A DNA stretch of 35,802 nt from Flavobacteriia bacterium (GCA_024635575.1 JAGXIN010000018.1:1-35802); one strand, 5' to 3'. Shown: positions 18,510 through 28,210, numbered from the stretch's first letter. Numbers and translations are program-made. The notes: a model not told the origin generated them from the sequence alone.

Positions 18510-19211
18510 ATTTTTATACATATTCACCACATTTTCCAATCCCAAATAAAGGGCCTCTGTGATAAGTGCATGACCAATGGAAACTTCCAATAAATTTGGG
18601 ATGTTTTGTGCAAAAAACTGAATATTATGCAAACTTAAATCGTGACCGGCATTAATTCCCAATCCAATATCATTTGCCAAAACAGCACTTTCAACAAAAG
18701 GTTTTATAGCGTTTTTATTTCCCAAACCATACTGTTTGGCAAATTCTTCGGTATACAATTCAATTCTGTCTGTTCCGGTATTGGCAGCAGCTTCAATTAA
18801 TTTTAAATCTGCATCAATAAATATGGAAGTCCGAATGCCTTTTAAGTGAAATTCGGCAACTATTTCTTTCAAAAAATATTGATGTTTAATGGTGTCCCAA
18901 CCGGCATTTGAGGTAATTGCATCAATAGCATCAGGCACCAACGTAACTTGTGTAGGACGAATTTCCAACACCATATCAATGAATTTCTGTATTGGATTTC
19001 CTTCAATATTAAACTCGGTGGTCACAATTTTTTTTAAATCGAAGGCGTCCTGATAACGAATATGGCGTTCATCGGGTCTTGGGTGAATGGTAATTCCTTC
19101 AGCCCCAAAATCTTGAATATCGGAAGCCACTTTTACAACATTTGGATAATCTCCTCCACGAGAATTTCGTAACGTGGCAATTTTATTTACATTTACACTT
19201 AATTTTGTCAT
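18495..19211 (-). CDS. pdxJ: Pyridoxine 5'-phosphate synthase
   Basis: '[50 protein letters not shown]', '[12 protein letters not shown]', '[13 protein letters not shown]'. Start placed at MTKLSV (19211) rather than the longer ORF. Confidence 0.95.
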   Translation of the reverse strand: MTKLSVNVNKIATLRNSRGGDYPNVVKVASDIQDFGAEGITIHPRPDERHIRYQDAFDLKKIVTTEFNIEGNPIQKFIDMVLEIRPTQVTLVPDAIDAITSNAGWDTIKHQYFLKEIVAEFHLKGIRTSIFIDADLKLIEAAANTGTDRIELYTEEFAKQYGLGNKNAIKPFVESAVLANDIGLGINAGHDLSLHNIQFFAQNIPNLLEVSIGHALITEALYLGLENVVNMYKNKLKC

Positions 19212-19314
19212 TCTTAAAAAACCTTTAAAATTTAAATGAATGCACAAATTTACGAAGTAAGAAGCTGTTTTTGGATTTATTTTTGATTAATTTTGTAGCA
19301 TAACGGCAAACAAC

Positions 19315-19974
19315 ATGGAAACAACCCCTTATATTTTAAAAGAATTTAAAGCATTTACAACACACACAAAAATTGCCGATGTAAAGTTGCTTTTTAGAGA
19401 GACCACGTATTCTCATTTCCCTATTGTTGAAAAGAACCAATTATTGGGATTAATTCCTGAAATTGATATACGAAGTATTTTTGAAGATGATAAAGAACTT
19501 GGCAATTTTCAAGATCTATTTCAATTATTTTTCACGGAAGAAGACAATAATTTGTTAGAGATTCTGAAGATTTTTGCTGCAAACGAAACAAATTTAATCC
19601 CGGTTATTAATGATAAAAAGCAATATTTAGGCTATTGTGATTTAATTGATATTTTGCATGTTTACAACAATACACCATTTTTAAAAAATGAAGGTACGGT
19701 TTTAGGCATTGAAAAAAATATAACTGAATATTCATTTAGTGAAATTTGTCAGATTGTTGAATCCAATAATGGCAATGTTTTGGGTATTTTTATCTCAGAA
19801 GCTGATGCAACTTCTGTAAAAATAACACTAAAGTTTTTTGCGCAAGATGTGAATGATATTATTCAAACCTTCAGAAGATACAATTACAAGGTGCTTTCTA
19901 AACATAAAGAAGATTTTTATTTAGAAGATTTAAAAGAACGATCTAATTACCTGCAAAAATACCTAAACATTTAA
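19315..19974 (+). CDS. CBS-domain-containing protein
   Basis: 219 aa; paired CBS-like segments ('SHFPIVEKNQLLGLIPEIDIRSIF', 'NLIPVINDKKQYLGYCDLIDILHVY'); directly upstream of NAD kinase. Confidence 0.85.
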   Translation: METTPYILKEFKAFTTHTKIADVKLLFRETTYSHFPIVEKNQLLGLIPEIDIRSIFEDDKELGNFQDLFQLFFTEEDNNLLEILKIFAANETNLIPVINDKKQYLGYCDLIDILHVYNNTPFLKNEGTVLGIEKNITEYSFSEICQIVESNNGNVLGIFISEADATSVKITLKFFAQDVNDIIQTFRRYNYKVLSKHKEDFYLEDLKERSNYLQKYLNI

Positions 19975-19976
19975 GG

Positions 19977-20858
19977 ATGAAAATTGCTATTTACGGACAA
20001 TACTACAAACCTGAAGATAAAATATACATTGAAGAATTATTGAAGGCCTTAGAAATTCATAAAATTGAATTTGTAATTGAACACAATTATTATTTAGGGT
20101 TAAAAAAACACATTAAAATTTTAAATGTCAAAACTTTTTCTTCCCATACAGAATTAGACACCACTTTTAATTTTATGTTTACCATTGGCGGTGACGGCAC
20201 CATTTTAAGGGCTGTCACTTTTATCCGGGAATCGAATATTCCAATAGTAGGAATAAATACAGGGCGATTGGGTTTTTTGGCAACCGTGCAAAAAGAGGAA
20301 ATTACAACGGCAATTAAACTGCTTTTGGAAAAAAAATACCTTATCCATAAACGCACCTTATTAAGTGTAACAACCACCCCTGAAATTGAAGGTCTGGCTT
20401 CCCTTAATTTTGCATTAAATGAAGTTTCTGTGAACAGGAAAAATACAGCCTCCATGATTACCATTGAAACTTATTTAGACCAGGAATATTTAACTTCTTA
20501 TTGGGCTGACGGTTTGATTATTGCAACACCAACAGGCTCAACCGGATATTCATTAAGTTGTGGTGGTCCCATAATTATACCCAAAGCAAAAAGTTTTGTT
20601 TTAACGCCAATTGCACCCCATAATTTAAATGCAAGACCCTTGATAATTCCTAATGAAACAAAAATTAAAATGACGGTAAGCGGTAGGGAAGATAAATTTT
20701 TCTTATCACTGGATTCAAGAATCACCACCATAAACAGTAAAACTGAAATTTTTGTGGAAAAATCTAACTTCACCTTAAAAATTGTAGAAATTAACCAACA
20801 AACTTTTATAAAAACCCTGCGTGATAAATTACTTTGGGGACAAGATGTCAGGAATTAG
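19977..20858 (+). CDS. nadK: NAD kinase
   Basis: 293 aa; 'FTIGGDGTILRAV', 'GINTGRLGFLA', 'DGLIIATPTGSTGYSLSCGGPI'. Confidence 0.95.
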   Translation: MKIAIYGQYYKPEDKIYIEELLKALEIHKIEFVIEHNYYLGLKKHIKILNVKTFSSHTELDTTFNFMFTIGGDGTILRAVTFIRESNIPIVGINTGRLGFLATVQKEEITTAIKLLLEKKYLIHKRTLLSVTTTPEIEGLASLNFALNEVSVNRKNTASMITIETYLDQEYLTSYWADGLIIATPTGSTGYSLSCGGPIIIPKAKSFVLTPIAPHNLNARPLIIPNETKIKMTVSGREDKFFLSLDSRITTINSKTEIFVEKSNFTLKIVEINQQTFIKTLRDKLLWGQDVRN

Positions 20859-20991
20859 CCATCCTAAAAATCATAAAGCAAATAGAAAAGTTAATCCGCA
20901 ATAATTTCATTTAAAATCAGTTAATCAAAAAAGACGTTGCTAAACTTCAATAAGCAACTATAATTTTTTATATTTGCTGGCTATTTTATTT

Positions 20992-21678
20992 ATGAAAAAA
21001 TTTGTTTTATTCACTGCAATCGTCTTTATCACAATGACTTCCAAAGCTCAGATTAATGAAGTTGGATTATTTGTTGGAGGAAGTAATTATATTGGAGACA
21101 TCGGTCCTGAATATTATATAAAACCCAATAATTTTATGGGTGGCATTATTTATAAATGGAATATGAACCCAAGAATCGCATTTAGGGGAACTTTTACATA
21201 TGCTCAAATTTCGTCTAATGACGCCGACGCTACAAATAAAGCGCGTTTAAACAGAGGAATGCGATTCACAAATAGCATAAAAGAACTTGCGGTTGGCGTG
21301 GAATTCAATTATTTTGAATACAATTTAGATGATTATAAGAAAACGCATACACCTTATTTATTGATTGAATTTGCTGCTTTTAATTACAATGTGGTAAAAT
21401 CAGAATATCCTCCTGGAAGCAGACAATATAATTATGAATCAAAAACTGCCTACGCCATTCCTTTTGGCATTGGCTATAAAACTAAGTTGGTTTACGATTT
21501 CGCCATTGCCATAGAAATAAGGGCGCGATATACTTTTGAAGATGATATAGATTATAATAACCAAGAAATAAATTCACTAAATTTTGGAAATCCAAACAGT
21601 AACGACTGGTATATACTGACAGGCATATCCCTTGTTTACTCTTTTGGAAGACCGCCTTGCTACGCAACTCCATATTGA
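20992..21678 (+). CDS. porG: DUF6089 family outer-membrane beta-barrel, PorG-like T9SS protein
   Basis: Signal peptide 'MKKFVLFTAIVFITMTSKAQINEVGLFVGGSNYIGDIGPEYYIKPNNFMGGIIYKWN'; position directly upstream of uppS-bamA. Confidence 0.75.
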   Translation: MKKFVLFTAIVFITMTSKAQINEVGLFVGGSNYIGDIGPEYYIKPNNFMGGIIYKWNMNPRIAFRGTFTYAQISSNDADATNKARLNRGMRFTNSIKELAVGVEFNYFEYNLDDYKKTHTPYLLIEFAAFNYNVVKSEYPPGSRQYNYESKTAYAIPFGIGYKTKLVYDFAIAIEIRARYTFEDDIDYNNQEINSLNFGNPNSNDWYILTGISLVYSFGRPPCYATPY

Positions 21679-22433
21679 TGAAAGATTTTAGATCCCAAAT
21701 AAATGCAGACAATCTCCCAAACCATATTGCAATAATTATGGATGGAAATGGCCGTTGGGCCGAAATGAAAGGAAAACCAAGAGTTTTTGGGCATAAAAAC
21801 GGCGTAACATCCGTAAAAGAAGTTATTGAAGGCTGCCGTGAAATTGGGGTCAATTATTTAACGCTCTATGCCTTTTCAACCGAAAATTGGAACCGACCAA
21901 AACTAGAAGTCAAAACGTTGATGGCATTGTTGGTTTCTTCTTTAAGAAAAGAATTGAAAACACTGGTCAAAAACGACATCAAATTAAAAACCATCGGAAA
22001 CATTGAAAATCTGCCTGAAAAAGCACAAGCAGAGCTTGCTGAAGTTGTTGAAAAAACAAAAAATAACACATCTTTAACATTAACGCTTGCATTAAGCTAC
22101 GGATCAAGGGAAGAAATTGTTAATGTTATCAGAAATATATCAAAAAAAGTTGTTAATAATCAACTTGCCGTTGAAGAAATTAACGAAAATATTATTAATA
22201 ATCATTTATATACGTTTTCTTTGCCGGATGTTGATTTATTGATTCGAACCAGTGGCGAAAAAAGAATCAGCAATTTTTTATTATGGCAAATAGCATACGC
22301 CGAATTGTATTTTACCAATACACTTTGGCCCGATTTCAGGAAAGAAAATTTATTTAATGCAATAGTAGATTATCAACAAAGAGAAAGACGATTTGGTAAA
22401 ACCAGCCAACAAATTGAAAAAATCAATGACTAA
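21678..22433 (+). CDS. uppS: Isoprenyl transferase (undecaprenyl diphosphate synthase)
   Basis: 'PNHIAIIMDGNGRWAEMKGKPRVFGHKNGVTSVKEVIEGCREIGVNYLTLYAFSTENWNRP', 'DLLIRTSGEKRISNFLLWQIAYAELYFTNTLWPDF'. Start at the ATG overlapping the preceding stop. Confidence 0.96.
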   Translation: MKDFRSQINADNLPNHIAIIMDGNGRWAEMKGKPRVFGHKNGVTSVKEVIEGCREIGVNYLTLYAFSTENWNRPKLEVKTLMALLVSSLRKELKTLVKNDIKLKTIGNIENLPEKAQAELAEVVEKTKNNTSLTLTLALSYGSREEIVNVIRNISKKVVNNQLAVEEINENIINNHLYTFSLPDVDLLIRTSGEKRISNFLLWQIAYAELYFTNTLWPDFRKENLFNAIVDYQQRERRFGKTSQQIEKIND

Positions 22434-24996
22434 ATTTAAAATAGCACTGTTACTTTTTACAATTATTTTATCAACTAATTCCGCATCCGCGCAAGAACAG
22501 CCAGAAAATAATTCAGAAAATATCCAAACAAAAAATGACACCATAATCAAGGATGTCATTGTTATCGACACTATAATTCCAATAAAAACAAATAATATTT
22601 TTATTAAGGATACCAATTACGAACTTGGCGGTATTTCCGTTAAAGGACTTCAAAAATTTGAAGAAGAAACTGTAAAAATATTTACAGGTTTAATCGTAGG
22701 ACAAGAAATTAAACTTCCCGGGGATAAACTTACAAGTGCCATTAAAAAATTGTACGAAACCAAACAATTTAGCAATGTGGAAGTTTATGTTTCCAAAATT
22801 GACGGAAATGTAGCCTATCTTGAATTTGAAGTTCAGGAGTTGCCACAACTTAACAAAGTCACCATACAAGGTGTTAAAAAAAACAAGGCAAAAGAATTGC
22901 AAAAAGATGCAGAGCTTAAAAAGGGGGCCATGTTAACAGATAACTTAATGGTGACATCAAAAAATTATTTCAAAAAGAAATATCAGGAAAAAGGCTATTT
23001 AAAAACAAAAGTTACCTTAGATACCAAACCAGACACCTCAAGCGTAAATACTGTTAATATGTTGGTGTTTATTGACAAGGGAGAGAAAATAAAAATAAAA
23101 GACATCGATTTCCATGGCAATGATGCATTTAGTGAAAGTAAACTTAGAAAGGTTATGAAAAACACTAAAAAATCAATGTTTGGAAGATTTTGGAAAAAAT
23201 CAAAATATATTGAAGCCGATTTTAATGAAGATCTGGAAACTATTGTAACTGCCTATAGTGAAAAAGGGTATCGAGATGCAAGAGTTCTCGATCATTCGTT
23301 AACTTTTAATGATGACAACACCATCAGTTTAGACATTAAGGTTGAAGAAGGGAAAAAATACATTTTTGGAGATATTCGATTTTTAGGAAACAGCAGGTAT
23401 ACTGATGAACAACTGCAAAGTATCTTAAGAATAGAAAAAGGTGACACCTATAACGGAAAAGTATTAAAAGAAAGGGTTACAGGTACCGGAAAACCAGATT
23501 CTGACGACATTACCACTTTATACCAAGATAACGGATATCTATTTTCAAGAGTTTTGCCAGTAGAAACAAGAATAAACAATGATTCTATTGATGTTGAAAT
23601 AAGAATTTATGAAGATGCTCCAACGCGTATCAAAAAAATAACCGTTCACGGAAATGACAGAACCAATGACCACGTAATTTATAGAGAAATTAGAACCAGG
23701 CCGGGTTATTTATATAGTAAGAGCGACATCATCAGAACCATTAGAGAAATTGGGCAATTAGGATTTTTTGATGCTGAAGCTATTACACCAGATTTAAACC
23801 CAAATTATCAAGATAAAACAGTTGACATAGATTATACAGTTGCCGAAAAAGGTTCCAGTCAGATAGAACTGCAAGGTGGTTATGGTGGCGGCTCCTTTAT
23901 TGGAACTTTAGGATTGTCATTCAATAACTTTTCTGTCAAAAATATATTTAACGGAAAAGCCTATAAACCGCTCCCAATGGGTGATGGTCAAACACTGGCA
24001 TTGCGACTTCAAAAAAGCAGGTATTATACCACCTCAAGTTTTTCATTTACCGAGCCTTGGCTGGGTGGAAAAAAACCGCAATCATTGTCGTTTTCAATTT
24101 ACAACTCAAAACAATTTAGGTATGATTACACCACCCGTAAAGTTGATAAAGATCAACGATTGAATATTGTGGGTGCTACTGTTGGTTTAGGAAGGCGTTT
24201 AAAATGGCCTGATAATTATTTTACCTTGTCACAAAGTATCAGCTACCAATTATATGATTTAAAAAATTACCCGATTTCAACATTTTCATTTTCAACCGGT
24301 AATTCAAATAACTTGTCTTATAACATTACTTTAGGAAGAAGTTCAGCTGGTTCAAATCCTGTTTTCCCTACTTACGGTTCCGATTTTAGCATTGGCGCCA
24401 AAGTGACATTCCCTTACTCTTTAGTAAATAATAAAGATTATTCAACGATTGATGATCAGGAAAAATACAAATGGTTAGAGTATTATAAAGCCAGTTTTAA
24501 AGGAAAATGGTATACGGCTTTAACAAAGGATTTGGTCATTATGTCAAATGCAGAATTTGGTATTTTAGGACATTATAATAAAAAATTAGGAGACTCCCCT
24601 TTTGAAAGATTCTTTGTTGGTGGAGACGGAATGGCTTCTTATCAATTAGACGGCAGGGAAACTATCGCCTTAAGGGGTTATGAAAACGGACGTTTATCAT
24701 CCATTGAGGGCGGTACTATTTACAACAAATTCCAAATGGAACTTAGATATCCAATCACATTAAAACCATCGGCATCCATTTATGTTTTAGGATTTTTAGA
24801 AGCGGGTAACTCTTATGATGGTTTCAAAAACTTTAACCCATTCGAATTAAAACGTTCTGCGGGGCTAGGATTAAGAATATTTATGCCGGCATTCGGATTG
24901 TTAGGAATTGACTTTGCGCACGGATTTGACCCATTACCTGGACAAACTGTAAAATCAGGTTGGCAAACTCACTTTATTATTGGACAACAATTTTAA
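22426..24996 (+). CDS. bamA: Outer membrane protein assembly factor BamA (POTRA repeats plus Omp85 barrel)
   Basis: Signal peptide from MTKFKIALLLF, POTRA repeats, barrel motifs 'FFVGGDGMASYQLDGRETIALRGYENG', C-terminal 'GWQTHFIIGQQF'. Start overlaps the uppS stop by 8 nt. Confidence 0.95.
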   Translation: MTKFKIALLLFTIILSTNSASAQEQPENNSENIQTKNDTIIKDVIVIDTIIPIKTNNIFIKDTNYELGGISVKGLQKFEEETVKIFTGLIVGQEIKLPGDKLTSAIKKLYETKQFSNVEVYVSKIDGNVAYLEFEVQELPQLNKVTIQGVKKNKAKELQKDAELKKGAMLTDNLMVTSKNYFKKKYQEKGYLKTKVTLDTKPDTSSVNTVNMLVFIDKGEKIKIKDIDFHGNDAFSESKLRKVMKNTKKSMFGRFWKKSKYIEADFNEDLETIVTAYSEKGYRDARVLDHSLTFNDDNTISLDIKVEEGKKYIFGDIRFLGNSRYTDEQLQSILRIEKGDTYNGKVLKERVTGTGKPDSDDITTLYQDNGYLFSRVLPVETRINNDSIDVEIRIYEDAPTRIKKITVHGNDRTNDHVIYREIRTRPGYLYSKSDIIRTIREIGQLGFFDAEAITPDLNPNYQDKTVDIDYTVAEKGSSQIELQGGYGGGSFIGTLGLSFNNFSVKNIFNGKAYKPLPMGDGQTLALRLQKSRYYTTSSFSFTEPWLGGKKPQSLSFSIYNSKQFRYDYTTRKVDKDQRLNIVGATVGLGRRLKWPDNYFTLSQSISYQLYDLKNYPISTFSFSTGNSNNLSYNITLGRSSAGSNPVFPTYGSDFSIGAKVTFPYSLVNNKDYSTIDDQEKYKWLEYYKASFKGKWYTALTKDLVIMSNAEFGILGHYNKKLGDSPFERFFVGGDGMASYQLDGRETIALRGYENGRLSSIEGGTIYNKFQMELRYPITLKPSASIYVLGFLEAGNSYDGFKNFNPFELKRSAGLGLRIFMPAFGLLGIDFAHGFDPLPGQTVKSGWQTHFIIGQQF

Positions 24997-25065
24997 CAAA
25001 AAAAATCTGTTATATTTGTATATGAATAATTAAGTGGCACGATTTTTTCTAAATACATAGTAGTT

Positions 25066-25869
25066 ATGACAAAGAAGATCTTTTTATTTGCATTTTTAAT
25101 TTTGGGTTTTTCTTCAATTGCACAAAAAGCTCAAAAAATCGGTTACGTTGATTTGGAGTATATTTTAGAAAATATTCCTGAATATATGGAAGCCCAAACA
25201 AAAATTAATGCCAAAGCGATAACTTGGCAAAATGATATTGCTCAGCAACAAAAAGAAATTGAAGCTTTAAAAGCTGAATTAAATAACGAAAAAGTACTGC
25301 TAACAAAAGCGTTAATTGAAGAAAAAGAAGAGGACATAGAAATTAAGGAACTGGATTTAAAAAATTTACAAATTGCGCACTTTGGCACGGATGGTGATTT
25401 GTTTTTCTTAAGACAACAATTGGTAAAACCAGTTCAGGATATTGTGTACAATGCAATTCAAGATATTGCAACAAAAAGAAAATATGATTTTGTAATGGAT
25501 AAATCAAGTTCATTACTTATGTTGTACACTAATAAGGAATTTGACATTAGCGAGTTGGTTTTAAACAGTGTCACAAGGTCGAAAAAGGTAAATGCCATAA
25601 AAGAAAAACAAAGCAAGAAAGAAGATAAAACTGAAAACGATCTTGAAGATAATCAAGTCGATGCTGAAAAAAACGAAGCATTGCAAGAAAAAATAGACGA
25701 CCGAGAAGCAAAAAAAGAAGCATTAAAAAAGAAAATTGAAGAACAAAGAGCAGAAAAACTAAGACAAAGAGAAGAACAAAAAAAAGCAATTGAAGAGAAA
25801 AGACAGCAAAGAATAAAAGAAATTGAAGCGGCCAAAAAAGCCCAAGAAGAAAAAAAACAAAATAATTAA
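25066..25869 (+). CDS. OmpH/Skp family periplasmic chaperone with K/E/R/Q-rich C-terminal extension
   Basis: 'QKIGYVDLEYILENIPEYMEAQTKINAKAITWQNDIAQQQKEIEALKAEL' plus about 90 aa of charged coiled-coil tail. Confidence 0.9.
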   Translation: MTKKIFLFAFLILGFSSIAQKAQKIGYVDLEYILENIPEYMEAQTKINAKAITWQNDIAQQQKEIEALKAELNNEKVLLTKALIEEKEEDIEIKELDLKNLQIAHFGTDGDLFFLRQQLVKPVQDIVYNAIQDIATKRKYDFVMDKSSSLLMLYTNKEFDISELVLNSVTRSKKVNAIKEKQSKKEDKTENDLEDNQVDAEKNEALQEKIDDREAKKEALKKKIEEQRAEKLRQREEQKKAIEEKRQQRIKEIEAAKKAQEEKKQNN

Positions 25870-25888
25870 TTTAAACAACAAGCAAAAA

Positions 25889-26389
25889 ATGAAACATTTT
25901 AAAACCTTATTATTAATCGCAGTAGTTACTTTAGGATTCAACACCATTCAAGCACAACAAAAAATTGGTCATATCAGCACCGATTTGTTAATAAGCCTTA
26001 TGCCGGAAACCAAAGCATTAAATGCTGAGATTGAAAAATTAAGCAAAACTTATGAAGCTGAGTTGAAAGGTGAAGAAGCGAAATTGGAAGCAAAATTAAA
26101 AAGATATGATGCTGAAGCAAGATCACAAACTGATGAAGTGAACCAACAAAGAAGTGTTGAAGTTCAAAAAGACCAACAAAATTTGTATCAGGCATCTCAA
26201 GTTGCAAAAGATGACATTACCAACAGAAGAAATGAAATCTTAAAACCTATTTTGGAAAAAGCAAAAAAAGCAATTGATGAAGTTGCTGAAGAGCAAGGCT
26301 TTACTTACGTGTTAGAAGCTTCTACTTTAATAGTAGCGAATGGGACAGATTTATTACCTGCAGTTAAAGCAAAATTAGGCCTTAAATAA
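25889..26389 (+). CDS. OmpH/Skp family periplasmic chaperone (second paralog)
   Basis: MKHFKTLLLIAVVTLGFNTIQAQQKIGHISTDLLISLMPETKALNAEIEKL...; start moved to ATG 25889 with signal peptide. Confidence 0.92.
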   Translation: MKHFKTLLLIAVVTLGFNTIQAQQKIGHISTDLLISLMPETKALNAEIEKLSKTYEAELKGEEAKLEAKLKRYDAEARSQTDEVNQQRSVEVQKDQQNLYQASQVAKDDITNRRNEILKPILEKAKKAIDEVAEEQGFTYVLEASTLIVANGTDLLPAVKAKLGLK

Positions 26390-26402
26390 AAAATAATTAG
26401 CT

Positions 26403-26436
26403 CAAAAAAAATCCCGCAATTGCGGGATTTTTTTTT
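26403..26436 (+). terminator. Rho-independent terminator
   Basis: Perfect 18-bp palindrome ATCCCGCAATTGCGGGAT (26411-26428) flanked by an A run and a T run. Confidence 0.95.
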
Positions 26437-26484
26437 ACATTTATCTTAATGCAAAGCTCATTATAGACTGTTGTTATTATTGAT

Positions 26485-27273
26485 ATGAAAAATAGACCTG
26501 TTGGCATATTTGATTCTGGAATTGGAGGAACTTCTATTTGGAAAGAAGTTGTAAAACTGGTCCCCAATGAAAATACCATTTATTTGGCCGATAGTAAAAA
26601 TGCACCTTACGGAGAAAAATCTTCAGAAGAAATTATTGCATTAAGCATTAAAAATACGGAATTTTTGATTTCCAAAGGATGTAAATTGATTATTGTTGCC
26701 TGTAATACTGCCACCACCAATGCTATAGATTATTTAAGAAAAAATTATTCCATCCATTTTATTGGTATTGAACCTGCTATAAAACCCGCTGCCCTTTTAA
26801 GTAAAACTGGCGCTATTGGTATTTTAGCTACAAAAGGAACGCTTTCGAGTAAATTATTTGAAAAAACAACCAAGGAATACACTAAAAATATCACTACAAT
26901 TGAGCAGGATGGTGAAGGCCTGGTTCCTTTAATTGAGGATGGAAAATTAAATTCTCCGGAATTAAATAATTTGCTTTCAACCTACTTAAAACCCATGTTA
27001 AACTTTAATATTGACCATTTGGTGCTGGGCTGTACGCATTACCCCTATTTAATTCCTCAAATTAAAAAAATAATTGGTGAGAAGGTAACTATTATTGATT
27101 CAGGTGGAGCAGTCGCCAAACAAACAAAAGCTGTTTTAGAAAAACACAACTTGCTTTCAACAGGAATGTCTATAGGCAGTCATCAGTTTTATACCAATGT
27201 AGAAACTAAAGTTTTAAAAGAAATTTTAAGTGATGTATCTGTTGAATTCAATGTTCAAAAATTGGATTTTTGA
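26485..27273 (+). CDS. murI: Glutamate racemase
   Basis: 'PVGIFDSGIGGTSIWKEV', 'LIIVACNTATTNAID', 'LVLGCTHYPYLIPQI'. Confidence 0.96.
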   Translation: MKNRPVGIFDSGIGGTSIWKEVVKLVPNENTIYLADSKNAPYGEKSSEEIIALSIKNTEFLISKGCKLIIVACNTATTNAIDYLRKNYSIHFIGIEPAIKPAALLSKTGAIGILATKGTLSSKLFEKTTKEYTKNITTIEQDGEGLVPLIEDGKLNSPELNNLLSTYLKPMLNFNIDHLVLGCTHYPYLIPQIKKIIGEKVTIIDSGGAVAKQTKAVLEKHNLLSTGMSIGSHQFYTNVETKVLKEILSDVSVEFNVQKLDF

Positions 27274-27359
27274 TTTAGGACATTTGAATTATAAATTATG
27301 ATTTTTTTAAGCCAAAAGTCCTGTTTTTTGACTCATTTTTTTTGATCAATTTTAACCCG

Positions 27360-27412
27360 AGTGTTATGGTCACTATAACACTATGTACGGACTATGTACG
27401 GACTATGTACGG
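27360..27412. repeat. Hyphenated palindrome plus three perfect 11-bp direct repeats (ACTATGTACGG)
   Basis: AGTGTTAT (27360-27367) / ATAACACT (27375-27382); ACTATGTACGG at 27380-27390, 27391-27401, 27402-27412. Confidence 0.93.
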
Positions 27413-27580
27413 AGTATCCTCCCTTTACCCTCCCTTTTACCTATCTGCAGCCCCTTATTTTATTGGAGTTTTGGGATATCCTAACATTGATTTTTGACGA
27501 TTTTAGCGTGATATTGTTGTGTAAATTACATTTAACGATATCAACACAAAAAATCAATTATTATGCAAAAACAGGATGAT

Positions 27581-27681
27581 GTGAACTTCCCTGATTGGTG
27601 TTGACCGGTTTCTATTCATTTTTCGTTATCAAAAATAGTAAAAATTGACTTTTGTGGTCAACAAATATCAGGGACGTACAC
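27581..27681. repeat. Inverted repeat, 26-nt arms (21/26 paired), 49-nt loop
   Basis: GTGAACTTCCCTGATTGGTGTTGACC (27581-27606) versus reverse complement of 27656-27681, GTGTACGTCCCTGATATTTGTTGACC. Confidence 0.9.
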
Positions 27682-27691
27682 CTTTGAGCTT

Positions 27692-28210
27692 TTAATTTCC
27701 CTCCTTATACCAACCTGCATACTTGACATAGTTGTCGGCAATTCTGTTTATTTCACCTGAAATTAATTCTTGGCTGATATCCTTTATTTTTTTTGCAGGC
27801 ATACCGGCATAAATACATCCTGATTTTATGTGTGTTCCTTTTGTGACAACAGCTCCCGCAGCTATGATGGAATTACTTTCCACAATACAGTCATCCATAA
27901 TAATGGCCCCCATTCCAATCAAAACATTGTCATGAATCGTACACCCATGAACCATAGCATTGTGACCAATTGAAACATTATTTCCAATATTGGTTGGCGA
28001 TTTTTTATAGGTGGCGTGAATCACAGCTCCATCCTGAACATTTACCTTATTGCCCATTTTAATATAGTGTACGTCACCTCTAATAACGGCATTGTACCAA
28101 ATACTACATTGATCCCCCATGATTACTTCTCCAATAATTACGGCATTCTCAGCGATAAAACAATCTTCTCCAAAAATTGGCTTTATGCCATTTAATTCTC
28201 TAATAATCAT
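27692..28210 (-). CDS. Gamma carbonic anhydrase family / left-handed beta-helix hexapeptide protein
   Basis: 172 aa; 'IWYNAVIRGDVHYIKMGNKVNVQDGAVIHATY...IGNNVSIGHNAMVHGCTIHDNVLIGMGAIIMD'. Confidence 0.93.
   Translation of the reverse strand: MIIRELNGIKPIFGEDCFIAENAVIIGEVIMGDQCSIWYNAVIRGDVHYIKMGNKVNVQDGAVIHATYKKSPTNIGNNVSIGHNAMVHGCTIHDNVLIGMGAIIMDDCIVESNSIIAAGAVVTKGTHIKSGCIYAGMPAKKIKDISQELISGEINRIADNYVKYAGWYKEGN

Noticed and set aside
20090-20464. Minus-strand 124-aa ORF opposite nadK
   Set aside because: Fully antisense to a confidently identified NAD kinase; no family signature.
21482-21853. Minus-strand 123-aa ORF spanning the porG/uppS junction
   Set aside because: Antisense to two well-supported genes.
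25571-25947. Three minus-strand F/L/S-rich ORFs opposite the OmpH gene
   Set aside because: Artefacts of reading the K/E-rich (AAR/GAR) coding tail in reverse, giving UUY/CUY runs.
27286-27306. Possible fourth heptamer site GAATTAT AAATTAT GATTTTT
   Set aside because: Only two to three weak AT-only units; cannot be distinguished from composition.
27394-27579. 61-aa plus-strand ORF in the murI downstream spacer
   Set aside because: Begins inside the 11-bp iterons and has no initiation context; more likely a by-product of the repeat region, though the region itself is retained as a finding.
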